64,000 nt of DNA from an uncultured Prevotella sp. (GTDB taxonomy: Bacteria; Bacteroidota; Bacteroidia; Bacteroidales; Bacteroidaceae), in NCBI GenBank assembly GCA_944319915.1, contig CALUEY010000006.1:62001-126000 (forward strand), read 5' to 3'. Position numbers and translations under genes: made by a program. A model generated the notes under the pieces. It searched no databases. It saw only the letters and a program-made list of their open reading frames with translations, and was not told the origin of the DNA. This document shows positions 57,900-64,000 of this stretch, piece by piece (the first letter of the stretch is position 1; every line of letters starts with the position of its first letter).

Positions 57900-59935
57900 C
57901 GCCCATTAACGCCCTCTCCCTGCCTGCTTATCGCCTCGTATTTCCGCCCTTTCTCCATCGTCCAGCTTATGCTTATGCCAAGCAGGTTGCCGAGATTGCC
58001 GTTACGGTTTGCGATGCTTTTGCTTACGAAACGGTTCATCAGTTCGGTGCTTTCGGAGGTTACCGTGCTGCGTAACGGATGCTGCCAATAGGCTGCAAGC
58101 GAGAAACGGCCGAGCCGGTAGGCCACCGTCATGTACACGGCGCCGCCCTGCCGCCCACGGCTTTCGCCCTCCATGAACCGCCAACCGTTGTCGGCGGCGG
58201 CCGTGAGGGTCAGTTTCCCGAAGTAGGCGGCCACAGACATACTGCCGTTGAACGCCGTATAGAAATGGCGGTAGTCGGCCCCGATGTTGATGAAACGGTA
58301 CAGTCCGCCACCGGCTGTCAGCGAAAGGCGACGCGCAACGATGTCGGCGCGGCAGTAGCCCGTGGCGTAGAACATACTGCAATCGCCGCCATTGGCCTGC
58401 GTCCTTACGAAAACCGTGTTGCCTGCCGCGTCCGTCCGGCGCGAGTAACGCTCCATGTTGCAGTCACGGTTCACCCTGTAAGTGGCCTGCAACGATGCCG
58501 ACAGCCGCGCCGCGTCGTAAGAAAGGCGCAACGACTGCTCCACCCTGCGGTACGGACGCAGGCCGGGATTGCCCTCGTCCACCTCCATGCTGTTCACCAT
58601 TATCGCCGCACTGCCCGTGGCGGCCATGCGCGACATATACTCCGAAAGCTCTATGTCATAGCGCAGCTTCAGCCTCCGGGCCAAGGGATACTGCACGGTC
58701 AGCTTCGGCCTTAGCAGCGTGAAGCGGTGCGACAAGGCGTTGCGGCGAAAGTAATATGTGCTCACACCGAGCCCCGCAACGTAGTCGATGCGCCATAACC
58801 GCCCCTTAAGCTGGGCGAAAGCATACACGTCCGACGTGCGCGAACAGTCGCTGGCGGCAACATCGCCGCCGTAATCCTCAGCGTCGTAACGCTGCGAACA
58901 AAGCAAGCCGAGGGAAGCAGTGAAAGGCCGGAAGTTGCTCTCCAGCACGGCTTCGCCGTCAAAGCGATAGCTGCGCCGGTGCTTATTGTATGCGTATGGC
59001 GACCCCTCATCATAGTAACTGTCGCTCCGGCTGTCATCGAGCGTGGCCGCCACGCTCGCCGTCAGGCGGCTGCGCCCGCCGAGACGCGCGTCGAGGAACA
59101 CGTCGGCCACAGGCGTAACACTGCGCCCGGCCTGCCGTTGCCGTGCCTCGGTCTCGCCCCCGCTTCCGGCCACAAGACGGCGGCTGTCATCGTGCGGAGA
59201 GCGCGAGATGTCGGCACGGAGCCGTGCCTGCACAGCCAAGGCACTGTCAGGACGCAGGCTGTAGGTTAGGCCGACACTGTGGGAGACGGCAGACTGCAGT
59301 CCGCCAACATCGCGCCGGACAATGGTACGCACAGTGTTGTCGGGCATAAGGTAGCGGGCTGTTTCCTCCCGGCGCACGTCGCCAAACCTGCGATATGCCA
59401 CGCCATAGTCCAGCCCAAGCTCACCCTTGCCCCTGTTTGCCCGCACATAAACATTGTCACTGCCCACGGCAGCCGTGGCTGCGTTCGTGAGGTGCGCCCC
59501 GGCGGCATACCCCGACACCGGAACGCGCACCACGAGATTGACCACGCGGCCAACATCGCGCCCGTGGCGCACGCCCGGCGAGTCGGAATATTCAATGCGC
59601 AACAAGTCGGAGGGAACCACCCGGAGCAGGTCGGAGGCCGTGGCCGGGATGCCGTTAAGCCTCACCTCCACGCTGCCACGGTCGTCGAGCGGCGTCAACG
59701 TATGCATAACCTCGTCCACGCGCACTCCCTGCAAACCCACTTTGGCCAAAACGCCGTAAACCGTAGCCGACGCTTCTTTCTGCTCATCCGTAGGATATAT
59801 CACCTGCCCGTCGGCCTTGCTGACCACCCGCGCTCCCTCAACCACAACTTCTTTCAAGCTCAGCGAGTCTGCCGTCTGGGCTAATGCGCCCGTTGCCAGG
59901 CACAAGGCCAAAGCCACAACCATACCCGCCATCAT
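57893..59935 (-). CDS. Outer-membrane beta-barrel protein, TonB-receptor-like
   Basis: 680 residues from the ATG at 59935. The signal peptide ends ATGALAQ. A plug-like region (about 25-150) has SLKEVVVEGARVV, VEVRLNGIPA and DLLRVVPSDLLRIEYSDSPGVRHG. The remainder shows alternating barrel strands to a tail GISISWTMEK. It lacks the carboxypeptidase-like front domain of SusC. The start codon overlaps the stop of the lipoprotein gene (ATGATG), so the two are translationally coupled. The ligand is unknown. Regulation is probably by the membrane regulator at 60634. Confidence 0.8.
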   Translation of the reverse strand: MMAGMVVALALCLATGALAQTADSLSLKEVVVEGARVVSKADGQVIYPTDEQKEASATVYGVLAKVGLQGVRVDEVMHTLTPLDDRGSVEVRLNGIPATASDLLRVVPSDLLRIEYSDSPGVRHGRDVGRVVNLVVRVPVSGYAAGAHLTNAATAAVGSDNVYVRANRGKGELGLDYGVAYRRFGDVRREETARYLMPDNTVRTIVRRDVGGLQSAVSHSVGLTYSLRPDSALAVQARLRADISRSPHDDSRRLVAGSGGETEARQRQAGRSVTPVADVFLDARLGGRSRLTASVAATLDDSRSDSYYDEGSPYAYNKHRRSYRFDGEAVLESNFRPFTASLGLLCSQRYDAEDYGGDVAASDCSRTSDVYAFAQLKGRLWRIDYVAGLGVSTYYFRRNALSHRFTLLRPKLTVQYPLARRLKLRYDIELSEYMSRMAATGSAAIMVNSMEVDEGNPGLRPYRRVEQSLRLSYDAARLSASLQATYRVNRDCNMERYSRRTDAAGNTVFVRTQANGGDCSMFYATGYCRADIVARRLSLTAGGGLYRFINIGADYRHFYTAFNGSMSVAAYFGKLTLTAAADNGWRFMEGESRGRQGGAVYMTVAYRLGRFSLAAYWQHPLRSTVTSESTELMNRFVSKSIANRNGNLGNLLGISISWTMEKGRKYEAISRQGEGVNGRQ

Positions 59936-60510
59936 GCCGCGCACCTCCTTATCTGCGCCGGCCTTGCCCACGGCTGCCAGCAGTCTATGAGCGCAAAGAG
60001 CCGCCCGAGGCTGTCGCGGTACTCCTCGGGATAGCTCAGCGCATAGCAGAACCACAGCTTGCCCGTGCGCACACACTTCGTATAATGGGCATAGCCGTCT
60101 ATCCTCATGCCGTCTTCATAGAGCGGTCCGCTCAGGATATAGGCCCCGCGGCCCGCCGGCTTTGGCCGCGCATGGAGCAGGCGGCCCAAGCATCGTATGT
60201 CGCACACAGCGACATTGTCGGTGGATACGGCCCGTGCCACGTAGCACTCAAGGGCTATGTTAGTCCAACTGTCGTAGCAAAAGCGAGCCCCACCGTGACC
60301 GGACGAGGAATAGTTGAGGTCGCGCCTGAAACACGCAGGATAGACCGCGGAGTACCCGAACAGCCCGTCGGTGTATGTAAGCAGGTCGGCCCGGTAGATC
60401 TCTTCGCACAAAACATCGGCAAACGGCCTCAGTTCCGTGCGCGGACTCACTATGTCGACGCACGAGGCGGCGGCCACAACAACAAAAAACACGACTGCCA
60501 TTGTTCTCAT
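59932..60510 (-). CDS. Unrecognised cysteine-containing lipoprotein, partner of the barrel protein
   Basis: 192 residues. The signal is MRTMAVVFFVVVAAASC with Cys17 as the lipid site. No known domain is recognised. The mature part has several further cysteines (for example VLCEE, PACFRR, ARFCYD, ALECYV, VCDIRCLG), enough for disulfides, and segments such as GAYILSGPLYEDGMRIDGYAHY with aromatic-rich strands. The gene begins 24 nt after a -7 box and is coupled to the barrel protein gene. By context it is an envelope partner or sensor subunit. Function not known. Confidence 0.65.
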   Translation of the reverse strand: MRTMAVVFFVVVAAASCVDIVSPRTELRPFADVLCEEIYRADLLTYTDGLFGYSAVYPACFRRDLNYSSSGHGGARFCYDSWTNIALECYVARAVSTDNVAVCDIRCLGRLLHARPKPAGRGAYILSGPLYEDGMRIDGYAHYTKCVRTGKLWFCYALSYPEEYRDSLGRLFALIDCWQPWARPAQIRRCAA

Positions 60511-60541
60511 ATCTTTGCACTGATTATCGGGTGCAAAGATA
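60510..60541 (-). promoter_or_regulatory. Promoter and perfect inverted repeat of the lipoprotein-barrel operon
   Basis: TATCTTTGCAC (60510-60520) and GTGCAAAGATA (60531-60541) form a perfect 11-bp inverted repeat with a 10-bp spacer. Read on the minus strand, the right arm contains TATCTTTG, the -7 box, at 60534-60541. The left arm reaches the first base of the start codon. It is a good operator candidate. Confidence 0.65.
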
Positions 60542-60572
60542 ACATCAGCTCATCCAATGCACGAAAACAGAG

Positions 60573-60622
60573 CCTGACTTCTGCCTGACAATCAGCCGGG
60601 AAGAGTCTGACAGCAGTCTGAC
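60573..60622 (-). promoter_or_regulatory. Four phased GTCAGR half-sites, probable winged-helix regulator binding site
   Basis: CCTGAC at 60573 and 60584, and TCTGAC at 60606 and 60617, lie on exact multiples of 11 bp (one slot, 60595, is degenerate). On the minus strand each reads GTCAGG or GTCAGA. They sit upstream of the -7 box at about positions -40 to -90. Eleven-bp direct repeats are the usual layout for OmpR/PhoB-type DNA binding. Confidence 0.65.
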
Positions 60623-60633
60623 ACGGCAGCCAA

Positions 60634-61518
60634 CTACCTGTCTGTCAGTCTGTAAGCCTGTCCGCGGTCGCTCTCTATGCGCAGGCTGCTGTGCTGCTCC
60701 ACCACGGCGCGCAGCCGCTTTACGAGCGTGTAGAGCGTAGCGTAGGCATCGGGTTTCTTGGGCCACAGCTCATCACATATCTCGCCGTGCGACAGCCTGT
60801 GGCCCTCGGCGGCGAAGAACATGACCAGAAGCCTGTGCTGCATGGGCGTGAGCCTGAGTGGCTCGCCCGCCGTGTCGAGGAACATTGTGCCGTCGGCCGA
60901 CAGTGTGAGCCCGCCAAAGGCCGGTGCCAACGGCTGCGACCCGCCATCCATCCTGCGCCGCGCAGCGCAGCCCGCCGCCCACAACAAGGCCGAGACGAAG
61001 AGCAGCAAGGACAGCCGCTGGTCGGACATGGACAGCACCGACGCGCGCGAACAGCCTGCGCAACCGCGCAAGACAACAGTCGGCACGCCGTCGGCCGAGC
61101 GCAGCACCACCGCATCGGTGGCCAGCCTTCCGCCTCCGCCTGCCGCAAGGCATCCGCTGCCGGAAGCCCCGACGGGCAAACTCACTTGCAGGTATGCGTC
61201 CTCACGCAACCGCTCATTGGCTATGTTACGGCGGAATGCAGCATCGGCCACGCGCAGGGCCACGCTTCCGCCTGCCACGGCCTGCACCCTGCGGAACGTC
61301 CTTAAGGTGTCCGCTGCGGCATAATAGCTGCCCTTGGCGGCAATTGTGTCGGCCAAAGCCTGCCGCAAGTCGCCCTCTATGCGGCTCTCCGCAGCGCAAT
61401 AGCTGCCTATGCTCGCCAATGCCGACGACCCCACGAGAAGCACAAACACTATGACTGGCGCACCGTGCGCCAACGCTCTTTTTATCTTGCCAATATCCAT
61501 TTCCAAACGTTTTTTCAC
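60634..61518 (-). CDS. ToxR-like membrane-anchored winged-helix regulator
   Basis: 294 residues. Helix 1 (about 20-40) and helix 2 (about 168-186) flank a periplasmic part of about 125 residues, which has Cys41, Cys123 and a CAGC pair (Cys153, Cys156) close to helix 2. The cytosolic C-terminus (about 205-292) is an OmpR/PhoB-type winged helix: LRLTPMQHRLLVMFF, GEICDELWP, LYTLVKRLRAVVE and GQAYRLTD. It has no receiver or kinase domain, so it would sense and bind DNA in one chain. It is read before the lipoprotein-barrel pair. An alternative start is at 61500. Confidence 0.85.
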   Translation of the reverse strand: MKKRLEMDIGKIKRALAHGAPVIVFVLLVGSSALASIGSYCAAESRIEGDLRQALADTIAAKGSYYAAADTLRTFRRVQAVAGGSVALRVADAAFRRNIANERLREDAYLQVSLPVGASGSGCLAAGGGGRLATDAVVLRSADGVPTVVLRGCAGCSRASVLSMSDQRLSLLLFVSALLWAAGCAARRRMDGGSQPLAPAFGGLTLSADGTMFLDTAGEPLRLTPMQHRLLVMFFAAEGHRLSHGEICDELWPKKPDAYATLYTLVKRLRAVVEQHSSLRIESDRGQAYRLTDR

Positions 61519-61584
61519 ACGACTTCCCTGTTATATACAACCGCTCGATATTCAACGAGTTGCCAAAACAGAACATTTTAGTTT

Positions 61585-61655
61585 CCCCAATGTGCCGTTT
61601 CAGGCGAAGAAACAGCACATTTCAAGCGATAAAACGGCACGTTTCGCAAACCAGC
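61585..61655 (+). repeat. Family B repeat array 4
   Basis: GTGCCGTTTCAGGCGAAGAAACAGCACATTTC and GCGATAAAACGGCACGTTTCGC units lie at about 20-bp spacing. The array is between the start of the regulator gene and its -7 box, so it is in that gene's leader, read as antisense. Confidence 0.72.
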
Positions 61656-61730
61656 ACTGCATGGACAACAACGCATACTGCCGTTTCCATAGTGCAGTCT
61701 GTATCATACAATAGTGCAGCCTATATTATG

Positions 61731-61738
61731 CAAAGGTA
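61731..61738 (-). promoter_or_regulatory. -7 box for the membrane regulator gene
   Basis: Reads TACCTTTG on the minus strand, followed by CATAATATAGGCTGCACT, a variant of the family C leader. The start codon is 212 nt on. Confidence 0.5.
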
Positions 61739-61824
61739 ATAAAATACAGGCATTACATTCCAGGTAAACGACTCTTTAACTCCATTTAACCTGCCATGAC
61801 ATTCCGTAATAAGGGAAAATGACT

Positions 61825-61832
61825 TAATTTTG
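61825..61832 (+). promoter_or_regulatory. -7 box for the MFS transporter at 62054
   Basis: TAATTTTG, 221 nt before the start. The intervening 61833-62053 shows no gene. Confidence 0.55.
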
Positions 61833-62053
61833 CAGCGCGAAAAAGCCATCTTCCGCCCCAGCCCACCAACCGAAACGGCACGCACAGGGGCGCGATGACG
61901 CGGTAATATGTATTCAGGAAACAACAGCATAGAAAATGTAAACGAGCCGGCCGCCGGCGCACAAGGCACAAGGCAAGGAGGCAGGCGTGGCCGCACAGCC
62001 ACGCAACGCCGAGTGCCACAAGCGCGAAAGCGGACACGGCACACACCGAGATT

Positions 62054-63202
62054 ATGAAAAAAGCACTTATAGCACTGGCCTTCGGCACGCTTGCCTTAGG
62101 CATGACGGAGTTCGTAATGATGGGCATCCTGCCAGATGTTGCCCGCGGCTTGGGCATAACCATCACCCAGGCGGGCCACCTGATATCGGCTTACGCCGTG
62201 GGAGTGTGCTGCGGCGCGCCCCTGCTTACGGTGGCCCACAAGTACAGCCCCAAGCGCATACTGCTCGCGCTGGCGGCAATGATGCTGCTCGGGGCTGTGC
62301 TCTGCTCCGTTGCCCCCACGTATGGCATGATGCTGGCAGCGCGCTTCATAGCCGGACTGCCGCACGGGGCTTACTTCGGCGTGGCCTCGATAGCTGCCGT
62401 TCGCCTGGCCGACGAGCGCCACAAGACGGGCGCGGTGTCGATCATGGTGGCCGGCATGACCATAGCCAACCTCTTCGGCGTGCCTCTGAGCACGGCCCTC
62501 AGCGAGAGCGTTTCGTGGCGCGTGCCGTTCGTCCTGGTGGCTTTGCTGAGCCTGCTCGTGCTCTACTACATCTGGAAATGGGTGCCTCACATCGACGCCC
62601 TGCCCGACAACGGCTACAAGGGGCAGTTCCGCTTCCTCAAGGGCGGCGCGCCGTGGCTCATCCTCGCGGCCACGATGCTGGGCAACGGAGGCATATTCTG
62701 CTGGTACAGCTATGTGTCGCCGCTGATGACTACCGAGGCGGGGTTCCCGCCGGAGACGGTGTCGCTGCTAATGGTGGCGGCGGGGTTCGGCATGGTGGTG
62801 GGCAACCTCACGAGCGGGCGGCTGTCCGACCGCTACTCGCCGGGGCGCGTGGCGGCCGCCACGCAGGCTATAGTGGTGTGCGCGCTGCTGCTCATCTTCG
62901 CCTTCTCCACTCGCGGGTGGCTCTCGGCGGGGCTGATGGTGGTGTGCACTGCCGGCCTCTTCGCCGTTAGCAGTCCGCAGCAGTTCCTCATACTAAAGTA
63001 CGCCCCGGGCGGCGAGATGCTCGGCGGCGCGGCCATACAGATGGCCTTCAACCTCGGCAACGCGCTCGGGGCATACTTCGGCGGACTGCCCATCGACCAC
63101 GGACTGCCCTACCGCTACGCCGCCCTGGTGGGTGCGCCGATGGTGGTCATGGGCCTGACGGCGATGGCTACATTCATATACAAATACGAGAAACGCGGCT
63201 GA
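62054..63202 (+). CDS. MFS transporter, AraJ-like sugar/drug efflux type
   Basis: 382 residues with twelve predicted helices. The N-terminus (ALAFGTLALGMTEFVMMGILPDVA) is the signature start of the AraJ / arabinose-efflux-permease group. Loop 2-3 carries YSPKRILLALAAMM and loop 8-9 LSDRYSPGRV. It is likely an exporter of sugars or drugs by proton antiport; the substrate cannot be read. Monocistronic; two large hairpins follow. Confidence 0.9.
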   Translation: MKKALIALAFGTLALGMTEFVMMGILPDVARGLGITITQAGHLISAYAVGVCCGAPLLTVAHKYSPKRILLALAAMMLLGAVLCSVAPTYGMMLAARFIAGLPHGAYFGVASIAAVRLADERHKTGAVSIMVAGMTIANLFGVPLSTALSESVSWRVPFVLVALLSLLVLYYIWKWVPHIDALPDNGYKGQFRFLKGGAPWLILAATMLGNGGIFCWYSYVSPLMTTEAGFPPETVSLLMVAAGFGMVVGNLTSGRLSDRYSPGRVAAATQAIVVCALLLIFAFSTRGWLSAGLMVVCTAGLFAVSSPQQFLILKYAPGGEMLGGAAIQMAFNLGNALGAYFGGLPIDHGLPYRYAALVGAPMVVMGLTAMATFIYKYEKRG

Positions 63203-63218
63203 GCCGCACCATGCAAAA

Positions 63219-63332
63219 GCGGAGCCGCATGGCCGAGCCACGCCCCTGGGGCTGTGGCCCTTGCCATGCGGCTCCGCCGTGCTTACGGCGGCATAGCCAG
63301 GCGGCTGCAAGTGAAGCCGCCTGGCTATGCCG
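63219..63332. other. Two adjacent long inverted repeats between convergent genes
   Basis: GCGGAGCCGCATGGC (63219-63233) pairs with GCCATGCGGCTCCGC (63263-63277), 15 bp. CGGCATAGCCAGGCGGCT (63289-63306) pairs with AGCCGCCTGGCTATGCCG (63315-63332), 18 bp. Neither has a T-run. They separate the MFS gene from the GH28 gene on the other strand and probably end both transcripts, or form a cruciform. Confidence 0.8.
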
Positions 63333-63339
63333 CGCCGGA

Positions 63340-64000
63340 TCATTCCACCTTCTTGCCGTTGATGCGGAGGTTGTCTACCCGGCAGTTCTCAATGATGGTC
63401 TTGTCGAACGCATTCTTCTCATCGGTCACGTCGCAGTCCTCGAAAGTGAAGTCAGTGAGGCGATACTTGTCCGACTTGCCCACATCGAAAAAGTTCTTGC
63501 AGTCCATCTTTATGTTCCTTATGGTGATGTTGTTGCAGGTAGATAGGGGCATGTCGTCGCGCTTCTCTGGCTTGAAGAACTGCGTCCAGGGGCGCACCAC
63601 GAGGAAGCTAGAGCAGTTGCCCGTCATGTCTTCCACCGTTACATACTCATAGTGCTGCGGCGTATCGGGGCGCATCTTGAGCCACAGCACGCGGTTGGCG
63701 TCGGTCACCGAGCAGCGGCGCAGGATGACATTGCGGTCGTGGAGCGACTCGCTGCCGAGCGTAAGGCAGCCGTGCACCTTGCCGTAAGTGCAGTCCTCGA
63801 TGATTATGTTGGAGCAGGGGCCGTTGTCGGAGTCCTTGTCCGCCCACGTGCCTTTGCCGCCCTTCAGCACCACAGCGTCGTCGTTCACGCTCATGTAGCA
63901 GCCGCGTATGAGCACGTTCTTGCACACGTCAAGGTCGATGGCGTCGCTACTGGGAGCCTTTATGCCGCTCGTGGGGGCGTAGATGTAGCAGTCGAGGTAG
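63340..64000 (-). CDS. C-terminal part of a GH28-family glycosidase (5' end outside window)
   Basis: The frame is open to the window edge; about 220 residues are visible. Beta-helix repeats and GH28 active-site segments are present: APSSDAIDLD and MSVNDDAVVLKGG, where the catalytic Asp residues lie, then GCLTLGSE in place of the usual HGxSIGS. It should cut galacturonan or rhamnogalacturonan. It is a divergent relative of the GH28 at 18732, and implies a further pectin gene or locus to the right. The internal ATG at 63927 is not the start. Confidence 0.85.
   Translation of the reverse strand, partial: YLDCYIYAPTSGIKAPSSDAIDLDVCKNVLIRGCYMSVNDDAVVLKGGKGTWADKDSDNGPCSNIIIEDCTYGKVHGCLTLGSESLHDRNVILRRCSVTDANRVLWLKMRPDTPQHYEYVTVEDMTGNCSSFLVVRPWTQFFKPEKRDDMPLSTCNNITIRNIKMDCKNFFDVGKSDKYRLTDFTFEDCDVTDEKNAFDKTIIENCRVDNLRINGKKVE

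Overview
The window reads as chromosomal DNA of a GC-rich Bacteroidales bacterium, most likely a Prevotella-type gut or rumen species. The signs are a SusC/SusD pair, a hybrid two-component regulator, Bacteroidetes-type -7 boxes (TAnnTTTG) upstream of many genes, a lack of Shine-Dalgarno sites, and a GAPDH, GroESL and GMP synthase of Bacteroidetes type. No rRNA, tRNA, CRISPR array or intact insertion sequence was recognised. Regions 1-25071 are a polysaccharide utilisation locus for pectin and its neutral side chains: a partial surface protein, susC, susD, a beta-helix surface protein, a PL1 pectate lyase, a GH43, two GH3 enzymes (one with a CBM6-like insert, one with PA14), a GH28 polygalacturonase, a lipoprotein, and on the other strand a hybrid regulator that lacks its ATPase domain. 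A second GH28 enzyme enters at the right edge (63340-64000, minus strand). From 25.5 to 41.5 kb come housekeeping genes: gap, a broken cytosine methyltransferase, miaA, a lipid-kinase-like gene, a Crp-type regulator, a glycogen cluster (debranching enzyme, GT4 synthase, catalytically altered GH57), a PIF1-like helicase, an esterase, small conserved proteins and an HD phosphohydrolase. Around 43.2-45.7 kb is a patch with less GC and different codon use: a truncated AraC-type regulator, and an MFS transporter fused to a cytidylate-kinase-like domain broken by an in-frame amber codon. From 46 to 57.9 kb are a peptidoglycan-recycling pair (sugar kinase fused to a RapZ C-terminal domain, plus a MurU-like nucleotidyltransferase), a DUF4450-type glycosidase, groEL/groES, a ThrE-type exporter and a WcaJ-type polyprenyl sugar phosphotransferase. 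The most interesting locus is 57893-61518 (minus strand): a ToxR-like membrane-bound winged-helix regulator, then a lipoprotein and a TonB-receptor-like outer-membrane protein whose start and stop codons overlap. The 123 bp between regulator and targets hold four GTCAGR half-sites on an exact 11-bp phase upstream of a -7 box, and the -7 box itself forms one arm of a perfect 11-bp inverted repeat reaching the start codon. This looks like a self-contained one-component envelope-signalling module. Three dispersed intergenic repeat families also run through the window: family A (palindromic GCGGGTTGCAAACCCGC units plus 12-bp GTGGATGTGAAC-type tandems, always just after a terminator), family B (arrays of AAACnGGC units at about 20-bp spacing), and family C (a conserved leader fused to the -7 box, in front of otherwise unrelated genes).
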